A stretch of DNA of 64,000 nt from Bryum argenteum (lineage: Eukaryota; Streptophyta; Bryopsida; Bryales; Bryaceae): contig CM073322.1 of assembly GCA_037043015.1 (NCBI GenBank), positions 21,480,364-21,544,363 on the forward strand. Direction: 5' to 3'. This document shows positions 35,401-46,712 of the stretch, piece by piece. The position numbers were made by a program, and so were the translations under genes. The notes beneath the pieces were generated by a model, which saw nothing but the letters and a program-made list of their open reading frames with translations, was not told where the DNA came from and did no database searches. Position 1 is the stretch's first letter, and each line of letters opens with the position of its first letter.

Positions 35401-35910
35401 ATTACAAACTGCCCAAGAGTCTTACAAGGCGTCCGTAGATAAATTTCGGAATAAGGCACCCACTTTCAAGATTGGAGATAAGGTATGGCTGCTTCGACGA
35501 AACATCAAGACCAAGCGGCCATGAGACAAGTTGGACTATTGAAGATTGGGGCCGTTTGTCATCGAGAAGCAAATCAATCCAGTGGCGTACCGGCTAGAGC
35601 TACTAGCTGCTATGAAGGTACATCCAGTCTTCTACGTGTCCTTGTTGGAACCTTATCGAGAGTCTACTTTTCCTGGAAGAGTGCAAAGCCCGCCACCTAG
35701 TGTCGAAATCGAGAACCATGAGGAATACGAGGTAGAAAAGATACTAGATTCACGGCGAAGATGGGAAAATTAGAATACCTCGTGCATTGGAGAGGCTACG
35801 ATATTAATGAACGAACATGGGAGGATGCCGAAAATCTCGCAAACGCGCCAGAGAAGGTACAGGAGTTTCATCAACGATATCCTCGGAAATCCAAGCCGGT
35901 TCGGCGATAG
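32438..35910 (+). pseudogene. Ty3 pol with chromodomain, frameshifted
   Basis: Protease comes first (LLDWGASTCFLD near 32560; the usual Ser/Thr after the catalytic Asp is Trp). RT follows ([43 protein letters not shown], with an intact YLDD). RNase H (YTDHKNLEYF, YRPGKQQGLSDALSR) and integrase (HFGYNKTLELI, CDICSRSK, MDFIMDLPPS, SDRGTQFVS, FHPQTDGQT) come next. A chromodomain (YLVHWRGYDINERTWEDAEN) ends at TAG 35908-35910. Lesions are an in-frame TAG at 33434-33436 inside RT, a frame change near 34010-34040 before RNase H, another near 34640 at the integrase zinc finger, one near 35520 and one near 35770 in the chromodomain. The chromodomain suggests targeting to histone-H3-methylated chromatin. 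Confidence 0.85.
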
Positions 35911-36353
35911 CTTCTTTCTGACGCTTCCCCACCCAGGAACATAAAAGGGAGGGAGTGCACCACAAAAATTCATAGTTGTTGTAGTTATTTTGTCTAAGAT
36001 TGAGTAGAAATTTTCTAGTAGCCATAGTATAGTCTTCTGATATGGATAATCAAGAGATAGAAAGTATGCCAACTCATCTCAACCAGCAAACTCACGAAGA
36101 CGACTTCGAGATGAAGAACCGCCTGTACCACGACAACGACGAAGGATACCAAGCAACCGATCGCTGGTGCCAGGTCGGAAGTGGAAGGCGTGGGCCACTA
36201 CCGTTGGCTTCAAGGACCAATGAACCACTTTCCTCGTGAACAACAATTGGAGTTCATTGCAGACGTGATGCGGCAGATCTTCATTTTTCTGCGTTGGTAT
36301 TAACTCACAACAACATTGCTTCTCGGAGACCTCGAAGCTAAAGGAGGGGGTGA

Positions 36354-36744
36354 TGTTAGGGACATAGGCTCTGGAACCTTCTAGAAGGAAGTCTCTAGAA
36401 GTCTCTGGAACCTTCTAGAAAGAAAGTCTCTAGAACCTTTTAGAAGGAAGTCTTTAGAACCTTCTGGAATCTAGTCTCTGGAACCTTCTAGAAGCATCCT
36501 AGCTGGTAGAAGTTCTAGAAGCATCCTAGCTGGTAGAAGTTCTAGAAGCATCCTAGCTAATAGAAGTTCTAGAAGTATATATAGGAGTCGAGGCTGAAGA
36601 GTTCTTCAATCTCGACAACGCATTTCTTGGAGCTCTAGCTCACCTCTCTTGGTGTTATTCGTGTACTCTTCTTGTTAATCCAAGCTCTTGTCAGTTTTCG
36701 TTAGTTTCCAGATATTCTTGTCATCTGTTTTTGTGTCCTTGACA
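36354..36744 (+). repeat. 3' LTR of the Ty3 element
   Basis: 391 bp, nearly identical to the 5' LTR except for two length differences and about six substitutions. It retains three perfect GAA-TTC-GAA elements plus imperfect ones, and the TATA box (TATATATAGG near 36576). Confidence 0.92.
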
Positions 36745-38058
36745 GACATCCTCATCTTGCTGCGTCTCTCGTTCACGCCTGTCCTGTTGATGCGTAGATT
36801 CGAGCTTCAAAGGAAGGCTCGAGAAGAGTTATGTGTTAAGGGGGTTTTTGCTGTAAACAACCTTAAACGAGTCTAATATGATCTCGAGCTACCGGACATG
36901 CTAAGCCTGATCGGAACATCAAAAGCAATCTAAACAGCAAGAGATCGGCGTACGCTCTACCGTCTGTGAGACGACTTAGTGTATTTGTAGGCACTGAGGT
37001 CGGATCTTCCAAAGAGACGAGAGTAGAAAATAACGCAGTTCTAACAACAGTCAAAAATATACCGGTCAAGGTCGGGTCCGCTAAACACACAAGCATACAA
37101 AGTGAACAGCAGAGAAAGACGAGATAGGAAGATGAGGGTACTAGCAAACAATGTGTATAAACTAGTAACACTCCTCACATAGTGAGGAGTAGTACATATA
37201 TCCGGCTGGGTCTAACTGGCTGTCACATCCAGCTGAGAACAAAAAATCAGCCGACCAGTCTGCCAGGTCAGCCAGAAAGGTCGGGTGTCCAGAATGAGTC
37301 TAAGACTCTAAAAACAACAATTAGACATCCGACTTGCTAACCCTACCGGGTATTGCCTGCGGGGTCTATACATGTCGGGTATAGACTAGACCAATAATAG
37401 CCTAGCGAATATACTACGAATATTCCGTTAACATTCTGCAATTCTGGTCGTAGACGAATACACCTCATGGAGGACTGGCTGCCGGTCGTCTGAATTGAGA
37501 TTGGTGGTACGGGTGTTATTTGAAGTCACCTCTGAACACAATCCCCGAGGAGCCTTCAAGGATGACCCACTTGCATCAAGGGGAGAGTGAGACCTTCTAC
37601 ACTAATCGCGGGGTCTGCCGTCTTCCGAGGAATCTCGACTAAGTCTCCGGAAATTGTGCCTGTCCAAATTGTCTTCAAGTCCACAGAATGAGTCTCTCTG
37701 ACAATGAGATGTGTGGCGAGATCGGCGTGGAGAGGGACTAGGAACGCGCCTCAATTTTGGCCTCCCACCGAGAGATGAAGAGTATGAAGATCTAGAGTAG
37801 CTCCTCTTGCGCCGCCTCCTATAATGCCAATGATGACTCTGCACATACAGACAACATTTACAAAGGGTGAAAATTTCTAACACCTAAATCATTGTCGACG
37901 AGATGATCCTCGCATGAAGCAAGGAAGATGATGAGTCGCATGTACGTACCTTTGTATGCGTAAAACTGTAGAAGGTAGGTATATATATATATATCAAATC
38001 TAGGAGGTTGCTAGATTCACCATTACCTTCCACAACATAGGTTGAGGTGGATTGCTCA

Positions 38059-38200
38059 CACTACAAGGGAATAGTTGTCCTTTTTGACAAAAAGTTGACA
38101 AAATTTTGTCAACTGTCCTGTCAATTAGGGCACCTTGATTCGGTCACTTAGTTGACAAAGTTTTGTCAATTCCTATGTCAATTAGGACACTTATCCACGT
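38059..38200 (+). repeat. left terminus of a CACTA element with palindromic subterminal repeats
   Basis: CACTACAAGGG starts at 38059 and has the form of a plant CACTA left end. It is followed by a perfect 20-base palindrome GTTGACAAAATTTTGTCAAC (38094-38113) and a variant, AGTTGACAAAGTTTTGTCAA (38152-38171), typical of subterminal binding sites. The TNPA-like gene ends 0.6 kb inside. The matching right end (CCCTTGTAGTG) was not found in the rest of the window. It could therefore lie beyond 64 kb, be lost, or this end could belong to a different element. Confidence 0.55.
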
Positions 38201-38835
38201 AGGATTGGTATTTTCCCCTCCTCATAGCCACGTTGGATTTCACATGTGGTTTCTACATTTACAAGAAGATGAAATTTGGTAGATAAGTGCCATGTCATTT
38301 TCTATGAAATGTAACTATTTCTTCTCCAAACGCCATGTCACTTTTTACATTTGGTAAATTTCCAATATTGTTACCAACTTACCATGGTTTTACCAAGCGG
38401 CAAAAGCAAAAACTTCTATTCGATTATTAATGTGCAGAACTTCGTGGAAAGTTCCTGGGATTGTAAATTTATCAAAATAGCACTGGGTGAAATGAACGTT
38501 TTCTGATTATTTACATGACGATGTTTGCATTCGTGCTCATACGTGGCATTTGGTAATTGCTGGATTTGGACAAATTGAGTGTGTCCATGTGGAGCCTAAC
38601 ACAACCCATTCATATCATCCCTATATATAGCATTATTTCAACACTTGCAATTTGACTGACCACGGTGCGGAAAATGGTTTTTCATACTATAATCTGCATT
38701 TTCAATATCATGATGAGACAGGTGGTCTCGGAATTCTCCTAGTTACATCAAGTCTACGATATGATGTCACCTAGCTGCTTAGATCGGCCACTCTTCTAGG
38801 CAGCAATTCCCTATATTTGGTAACTGCTATTACGT

Positions 38836-41800
38836 CTACTTCACCTTCTTCCTGCTTCCGCGCAATTTTTTCAACCCCGGACTACTCTCTCTGCCTGCAA
38901 CTGGTTGCTCACCCTGTATAAACATTGTATAAACCCAAAATACATACCAACTGCAATTAGAATACAAGAGTTTAGGATGCAAAGACAATTTCTAACGAAA
39001 GTGAAGTGCCCTGCTTTGGTGCACCCTTGTGTTAAATAACATAGGAAACAAGTAAAATTAATAAATTTGTATATCTTACCCCTCGACCATCACTCCCTAG
39101 CACGGGATTTAGATCACCTTCATGCACATGTATGCCCCGGCTGTGCACCTCTAGAAGACTGTCGGGACCCTCGAGAGCCAGCACGCCGTCGCCCTGATTG
39201 CACACTACAGATTAGTATAATGTCCATCTGCATGGATACTATTTACCTTTTCACTTGGTTTACGTAATCCCATTGTGGCAGCAAAAGAGTTTAGGGATTT
39301 AGAGAGTCACCTGCACTCCGTTACCTTCAGTCACCTCATTTGCAAATGACGTTGGATCCGCTGGTCTTGCCATAATACTCTGCAAAATTAAAGGTATGAA
39401 GATATGTTCATGCCTTCCAAATCATGCAATTCTAATGCTGTTGGCGCATGGAAGACCGTTGTCATTAACTCCGCATCCCCAATTCAAGCTTCCTATAACG
39501 AAATCATGATATTTGTAGTCTAAGAGTATTTGCTTACCTCCACATCGGGAATTTGTAGTTCACCTGTCCTGGCGTCGACCTCAAAGTCGATTTCTGTCCC
39601 ACATGGTTTAATTGTTGTAAGAGCTGCAACTTCAGCCGTTTTAGTTTTAAGAGACTCCTCTAAGGCAGCTAGACGATCCATAAGTGTTAGAACTAGTGGG
39701 TTACACTCTATCTGGTCATTTGTCATACTGGACAGTCTGCGAGACACTCCCTTTGTTTTGGCTGCAGCACCTCCTGTTTCAGCGACAACAGCAGCTGTTT
39801 CGGCTAAGACAGCCCCTTCTGTTCCGGTGAAGGCCGCACCTCCTGGTTTCTCAAGTACTTCGCTAGTGCAGGTGAATTTCCCGGAACAGTTGTCGGCTTC
39901 CTCCGCGTCCTCGTCCTCGTACTCACTCCCGTCGCTTATCCTGGCCACCTCAACAGATTTAGGCAATGACGGATCCCTATCATGCATAATCGAATCGATC
40001 ACATTTTTCCGCTTTGAGCGACCTCCATACCCCTTGTCACGCGCCATTTCTGCCTGGATCTCCTCTGGATCTGGTGATCTCCTGAACTGCCTTCGGAGTC
40101 TCTCGCGGACGCCGACTTCCCCTGATGGCCCTGTGCGTCCGAAGTTGATCCGGCTCGCATTTGCCCTACTGCACAACATCGATTTCCTCTTGGTTGCCGG
40201 ATTCCGCAGCTCTTTTTTTAAAGATCTCCATGCCTTATCTGTCACATCTTCTGGCTTCGGCTCACCGTTTCGAATCTTCCTCCATAGCTCTGCACGTCTG
40301 AGCGTCACTCCCCGGGCAATAACATCCTTCACTACCTCGAATCTGATGGGAGAGCTGTACTCCCAAGTCTGTCCTATCCAGTCTATGATTTCTTTGACTG
40401 CATCCTGAGGTTGCTTGTTTATCTGTCCCACTGATGGGTCCAGCTTCTTAGAGAGGAGCATGACCTCCTTGCGCCATTCACTCAGACCTGCACTGTAAGG
40501 CTTTCCACTGTATTGATCTACCAGCAGATAGTTGCGGGGCTTACCTTCCCGACGACGCCTATCCCCCTCCCTCTCTCTTGCCTTCTTGGCATATCTTCTG
40601 TCCTTCCGTTTCTCAGCTTCAGTTTCATCGTTGTCATGAACTTTATGAACCAAGTCAGTTGCATCTGCAACCCCTTGTTCACCGATGTCTTCTGTTTCTT
40701 CTTCATAGTTCTCTGAACTACCATCACTGCTCCCAGTGTCCTCCTTGTCTGAATTGTGAAATGAATACGTCTGTTGGGGTAGTTGTCGTGTCTGCTTTGA
40801 GCGCCTTCTGCTCTCCGTATGCTGCTCCCGATTTCTTCCATGTACCTGTATAATATTATGGTATTAGTGTTGATCACTCTAAACTGCATTATGATCTGTC
40901 AATATCCAATCAAGCTAAAACCTTCCGATGTATTTGCTAGACATGCAAGTCTATAGTGGCAATCAAGAGAACAAAACTGAAATCATAAAAACTGCTATAA
41001 ACAAAGACTACAAATTCCTTCGAAATACAAGGGTTCAGTAAAGAACCTCGTTGTGTTCCTCTGCAGTCGTTGGACTTCGCGAAGTCGCTTTACCTACTGT
41101 TGGCGAACGAACATTGGAAGTCGCGACGCTGTTGGAGGACAATCGACGACTTCCCACGGTTTCTTTCTGGAGACTCCTGAAAAGAGTCCGGCTTGCCACT
41201 AAAAGAACGCAAAGTCAGTCTTGTAGATATTTCTGAATAAAAACTCATTCTAAAGTTCCTACTTAGAATTAGTACTGACTTGTTACGAGCTGATTCATTT
41301 TGTTGATTTGATATGTGCTTTCTGCTTTTCATAGTAGAATGTACCATCTTCGTGTGATGACTGATCCTACCAATGCCCATAATCATGATATCTAGAAGCA
41401 CATAACATGCTGGTGAGAGCACCTCGTAAGTTAATTTGTTGTGCATCACTACTCGAACCAACAAATTCACTATTGACTCTCACCTTGGTGTTCTCCCCCT
41501 GAACCTGGTGGCGAAACAAAGTCATCATCTTCTTCTTCAGAGTCGTTGTGTGCTGGAGGTTGTACTCGTTTATGTGATGGAGTCCTTCTAGGAGTGTCTG
41601 AGGATGATCTTTTGTTTGGCGTTTGTCGAGGCGCTTTGACCCGAGGTGGTGGAGGTGTTGTAACCACTGCTGTAGGAGTCAGCGACGACAACAACATCCT
41701 TCTGTCCCCCACTCCTACAACGGATCGTCCTTTATGGCCTTTGTCTGCAGCCCCCGGTGTACCTTCTGATGATACTACAGATGATTGAATACCTGTTGGC

Positions 41801-41928
41801 TTCTTTTTTTTTCCAAATACAGTAGAGCCCGGGCCAATGAGGTTTCCAATGTCTATGTCTTCAGTCACGGAGTTGTTCCATTGGACAAATCTTTCGCTAT
41901 CTCGATCTGAACGACTCGATCGAGCCAT
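38836..41928 (-). CDS. TNPA/Transposase_24-like CACTA accessory transposase
   Basis: Six exons join in phase with no stop: 41484-41928, 41047-41198, 39538-40845, 39311-39379, 39080-39193 and 38836-38913 (721 aa). The N-terminus (MARSSRSDRDSERFVQWNNS) is followed by basic, Pro/Ser-rich and acidic stretches with nuclear-signal-like clusters. The core at about residues 430-475 has SRINFGRTGPSGEVGVRERL and ARDKGYGGRSKRK, the pattern of the plant Ptta/En/Spm Transposase_24 family. Residues near 570-610 form a coiled coil (LMDRLAALEESLKTKTAEVA). The last exon ends in KKLRGSRKKVK. In En/Spm, TNPA binds subterminal repeats and helps the catalytic TNPD. It is divergent to the TNP2-like gene, 4.8 kb away, and looks intact. 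Confidence 0.75.
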
Positions 41929-44900
41929 TTCCTGTCAATCAATATCAAAAAATGGTTATGTTGCAAATTAGAAGTATTCAATGTATAATACAACAAGATT
42001 CCTATTTGATTTCAGGGCACGTGTTGTTCAACGGTCCTACAGAACTCTCGATATCAAATTCAGCTGCCAAGCATTGCCTTTTAATTTGCCACACCATGTT
42101 TACTACAGCCCTAGCAACAATGAAGTGTAAGTGAGATATTTCTCGTATACAATGCACTTGATGGGCTATGTGTTGCAACGGCAAAACAGGCTTACAATCT
42201 CTCCGATGATTCTTCACATTCCTCATATTCATTTCAGAGAACTTAGTGTTTAACATAGTCTTATAATATTTAAGGTTTTGGAAATGGTGCGGATCTTTAC
42301 TAGCCAATTTCGTCATGCTCTTTTACTGATAAGATGCAGAGTTTACCAATATATTTCCATAAACCAAGAAACATACAGTGAGGTTTTATAAACATAGACC
42401 TCAAAATGAGTTCATATCCACTTTTGGTTCCGAATAGATCCTTTACAGATAAGAATACTTAGGCTGTATTATGATATACGTGAATATCCTATACCAAATA
42501 AAAGTGAACGAAACAACCACACAATGCTGAGAAAGCTACAGTAGGTCAGTTAAAAAATCTTGAAGCTCCTCTGTGGGTCTTGCTGCGTCTTCTACGAGTT
42601 TGTAGCGAAACAGAAAAAAATTGCTTCAACTTTGCAGGAGTGCATTTACATACAGAGCTCCAGTATATCTAGAACACATGGATGCCATAGTTGTGGACTT
42701 GCCTATGGTTTTATGGTCTTCGCTGATGAACAGATCGTGCTAGTGGTACAGGTACCGGTGGTTGAGTCTTCCTCGCTTTCACTCAGGTCCCCCACCTCGA
42801 ACGCCTGAAACTCGTATTTCAGGCACACATAACTTGATTTCTTTAATGTCTCTGGTTCCATGACACATGTGAGTTTTACACTAACTCAGATGCCATTTGC
42901 AATACAAACCTGAAGTGCCACATAAAAATATATTTTGACATGCCAGATTGACGACCCCAATTTTGAAAAGGACCTGCGTTAGTTTCAATTTCGAAGAAAA
43001 TTCATTCCTAAGATAATAATATGCCTTGAACCTCCTGCAAAATGGGTTTCTGACTTGAGCAATAACTCAATAAGTATCTTTGTACAAACGCGACAACATA
43101 AGCATGTAGATTAAAAACCAAATAGAGATTCGGAGCAGTTGCAAGCATTGTACTGAACACAAACCTTTGTTGGAAGCAGCTCACATCTTGATAAGTATCA
43201 ACATGCGAGAATGATAAGTGGCACAAATATTTGATCTCCTACAAATCATCATATCAGGAAAGGCATATAATTTTGGTTGCATTATCCATCTACTCATATT
43301 GTCAGCCAAAGAAAGGAAAGGGTACACATCTAGTCTACTTCGAACGGGTGAAGAAGCTCATGTGCCTTCGGTCAAATGCACCGTGGCAGTTAAAAGATCA
43401 TGGCCTGGAGATTTGCATTGTGTTAACGCACGACCCATTCGAGCGCTACATAGTGGTCGTCCTGAATGTAAACAGGGCTACGCATTCATCTACAGAATGA
43501 CGTATCCATTAGGATGCCATTATAGGCCCAGCCAGAGGATGCATAAGATGCATACTCCGATGGGGCAGACTCCAAAGCTGAAGGTGAGGTCAACATCGTT
43601 CAGCAGCCTCATCAAAGATTTGTTCATATGTTTTTGTGGCTATTCTAAACATTTCGTTATAACTTGCTAATTTTTTAACTTTGAGGTTGAGAAGAAAATA
43701 AGCAAGAAAAGACAGTCATGAGAGGATACAAAAACTGGCACTACATCCGTCGTACATATTGCGTTTCGTTGTGCAAAGGCTACTAAATCAATTGACAGGT
43801 TAGTGAAGGCTAGAAAGATTGGACCTCAGAAGAAACTACAGGGGTCAAAAACAAGTGATCAGAAACAGTAAAAGCGAAAGGCGAAAGCCGAGAAACTATT
43901 TGAAGGCAATTTTAGTGAGGACAAGCGGAAGAAATATAATGACTTTGATCCGAAAATACCAACGTGGAAATTTGTAGCTGCTTCAAACCGTGTCGTCGTT
44001 GACCCCGTAAAGGAAATATTGATCTCGCTCTAGTCGAAGCCACTGCGAACGGTGTCTTCGTTGTCTTCCTCAGAGTCCTTCTCGCAGTACTTGGCGCTGA
44101 TGGTGTAGGGCGCAGTAATGCAAGTTAAGCTGTAGTCGTCCTCAGGAGGTCCATATGTAGTTTTCGCAATACATTTGCACTTTACCACTCTGCCCTCCTC
44201 ACGCCCCTGTACTCGAGCTCAATCGGCCTCAAATTAGCACTTCTCAAATGCGTATCGTCGAAGACCGCATGCACAGTTGCTTCAGAGAGACAATGGTACC
44301 TAGGGTGGCGGCAAGTCGCACAACGGAACCACGAGACAAAACGAAGAACGACCTACAACCATGATCTTCATGAATGCGCTAGCACATAAACACGGCGGCA
44401 CAGCGTAAAAAAAAATTGACACCCCGCATGCAAGCGGAAGAGATAAATTGACATAGACGTGGGTGGAGTTCATGGGAGACGTGGAAGTCCGTGCCTCCAT
44501 TGTGCATAACACTTTTTCATCCAAATTACCCTAATTTTTTGGGTTCTGAACAAGAAGGGCTGCTTTTCTCAAATTTTCTCCCATGCGTTATTCTCTCTTC
44601 CTATGTGTAAACTCATGCAGCCTGAAGCGCAAGTGGCCTTACCTTCAGCAGCCATCGACATTAAGTTACTTCCGATAAATCTGTAACAGATAGCTCCTAA
44701 TTTAGAGACTGATGCGTAGGACGAGAGCGGCGGACCTAATTTGTTTTGGACTGACTGCAATCCGACATAAATGGCTTTACGCCATACGAGGCAAGGATTT
44801 CGCACATTGCACAATGCACCAAGCGAAGATCTACACGTTGATCTACCAGGGCGACAACATTGGAAGGATAAGACACTCAAGGTGATATTGGGACCCAGTG

Positions 44901-46712
44901 ATCTGCAGGCCTGCCAGCTTAGTATTTTTTACCGTTTTTTTTAACTCCTTGGATTTCTCCAAAGCTGGCTCTATTCTCACTGTAGGACGTGCCTCTCAGG
45001 TTTGTTTCGTCGAAGCTGGCGTAAAGCGTTTGCCGGTGATTGCAACAGCCTGCAACATCAAAACAACAACTGCAATTATTGAGACGCTAATCTTCATCGC
45101 ATCCCAAAGTTGAAGCTCACATCTACTGCCACTGAAACGAGGTCAGTCATGTTCGACACTTCTTACGCATGGAACTCAGATTATTGACATTCAATCCTTC
45201 TCCAAAAATGTGCGTGTAGGGTTTCAAACTCTATCAAAACCTGTTCGTCATTTGCCTAAGCTAAAATTGAAGCACTCAAAATATGTACTTAGTCCTACTT
45301 AGTTTCTCTTAGTGCTTTCAAATGGTTATGACTGACACGTTTGTCGTACTTAGAAAATAAGCTAATCAGAAAGGAATGAAGGCTGAAATTGTTGACTCTG
45401 ATTTTTCTTCAGTGATCGAGGTTGAAGATAATTCTAAAATAAAACTGGAGGCCGGCTGAAGCCTGCAGACTGCCCTGCCACTTATTGTGCAACGATGTGT
45501 TAGGAGCTGTGTGTACCTCGACATCAGTACTTTGCGTTCGTTTTGAAGAATTTTGGAGACTCCTTCTATTATCTGATTTTCGGCAAAGCTGAAGCTCCAA
45601 ATACATGGTGAGTAAGACCAATATGGTGGAAAGTGCTTACGGCGTACAGTGAATGACTCTCTTGCTCGAAGATTCCAGCATGTTCATATGTTTCACTTTA
45701 TAAATGAAAGAATGCGTGGCTTGCAGCATGGTTGATCAAACAAAAGCAACAATGCTTGACATGGAGAAAACCAAGACGTGAGGAGGTGCGAGTTTTCACC
45801 TAGGCGTGGAGTTCTGTAGCTGTCGCTGCGGCTGTTGCGTGTGGCTGCCGTCGCCGTGAGCTGAGCGTCGAGCCGTTGGAGTATGGTGATTGGTGAAAGT
45901 CACAAAGCAAGAATATACAGGTGATGACAGAAGGCCGAGTATCAACGCAGCGGTCCTGCCGACTTCCCACAGAGCAACGTAAGAGAAAATCCGCTACAAC
46001 TTCTACTGAACTGAGTATGAGGATAGAAACTATGTGCTGTAGGCTGTTCTCAGCCTTTCACTGAACTATTATGTGATACAGTTTGGCATGGCACTCGGAA
46101 ATGTGAGTTTGTTTCTCCAATTCTGTTGCTTTACATAAACAGGGGCTTGTTCATGTCGATGATGATGTGAGCAACGGTAGCGTGGGCATATTCATATTGG
46201 AAATTAAACCCATGTGTAGGTGGAGTAGACTTTGCTTAATCTCTCACCTCTCGACATCTCAAGTGTGAGGAACGAAATCGTGGAGAAATCGTGGAGATTG
46301 CAGATCAAGATGAGTAATACCGCACTGATTGTGAATAATAATTAGTAATCATCATGGTCATGATAATTTTGATATATAATATTTGGGCAGTTATATTTGA
46401 GACTAAGATTGATGTCGTCTGTATCTAATTCTTGAATTACTGCAATGATGACTGTGTCGGGAGACATTGTTAAGTGTCACACATCAGGTTCGTTACGAGT
46501 GAATGTTGTGTTCTAGTTTGAAGCACTCACATTCAGATTTTGTGGCTGCACTGTTCAGAGGATCGCAGGTGTGAGTTACCTGTGAGTGGTAACTGAAGCC
46601 GTCTTTGTTCGTGCTGAAACGAGTAATGCTGAAATCAAGAGTTCCATGTGACACATCGGGCACAGCAGGTATGATGCATAATTTCACTTAATAGTCAATA
46701 CAATAATAAAAA
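41929..46712. other. region between divergent CACTA genes
   Basis: It should hold the promoters of both transposase genes. Weak coding-like pieces occur on the plus strand at 43310-43500 (YFERVKKLMCLRSNAPWQL) and 43890-44030 (DFDPKIPTWKFVAASNRVVV), and on the minus strand at 44030-44206, suggesting an older inserted or decayed gene. Otherwise it is AT-rich without recognised repeats. Confidence 0.45.
44030..44206 (-). CDS. candidate terminal exon, unknown protein
   Basis: After a possible acceptor (GAGTACAG) 58 codons are open, with the residues GREEGRVVKCKCIAKTTYGP and then EDDYSLTCITAPYTISAKYC, and a C-terminus with SEEDNEDTVRSGFD before TAG. The composition is protein-like and acidic at the end. 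No upstream exon was found and I do not recognise it. It may be a remnant of a gene carried or disrupted by the transposon. Confidence 0.35.
   Translation of the reverse strand, partial: GREEGRVVKCKCIAKTTYGPPEDDYSLTCITAPYTISAKYCEKDSEEDNEDTVRSGFD

Larger units (their letters stand above)
30822..36744 (+). mobile_element. Ty3/gypsy chromovirus, 5.9 kb, complete LTR to LTR
   Basis: Two LTRs (30822-31254, 36354-36744) begin TGTTAGGGACATAGG and end CYTGACA. The 5-bp flanks are GGCAT (30817-30821) and GACAT (36745-36749), a target duplication with one mismatch. A polypurine tract (AAAGGAGGGGGTGA) precedes the 3' LTR. The interior runs gag with a CCHC knuckle, protease, RT, RNase H, integrase and a C-terminal chromodomain, the order of chromoviruses. 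The LTRs differ by about six substitutions and two indels, so insertion is fairly recent. Even so, gag and pol carry several frameshifts and a stop, so this copy cannot move on its own proteins. Confidence 0.92.
29835..37841 (-). pseudogene. TNPA/Transposase_24-like gene split by a Ty3 element
   Basis: Minus-strand coding is interrupted by the retrotransposon at 30822-36744. Left of it, the gene encodes LGKKLYFINVSAQGKPYGLG, DALAKIVRGLDPSYI, the diagnostic RRNKGRTGPLGEAGITERL, QREKGYSGRSRK, then, after a probable intron at 30119-30168, a coiled-coil tail (LTRSLVVESADGKSLIH) ending at 29835. Right of it, DRRERETQQDED continues the same frame once one target duplication is discounted. A further upstream RS-rich exon may lie at 37602-37841 (RRRRKRSYSRSSYSSS). 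The GRTGPxGE core and its order match the intact gene at 38836-41928, so this is a paralogous CACTA accessory protein, dead by insertion. Confidence 0.7.

Noticed and set aside
36863..37171. Minus-strand gene of 102 codons
   Set aside because: There is no domain and no splice support. It lies between exons of the interrupted TNPA-like gene and is probably intronic.
37602..37841. SR-protein (splicing factor) gene
   Set aside because: The RS-rich stretch has no RNA-recognition motif nearby, and it lies where an N-terminal exon of the interrupted TNPA-like gene would be expected.
39530..40408. 292-codon plus-strand open frame
   Set aside because: It lies antisense to exon 3 of the TNPA-like gene, whose frame has conserved motifs and matching splice phases. 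The antisense frame has no domain.
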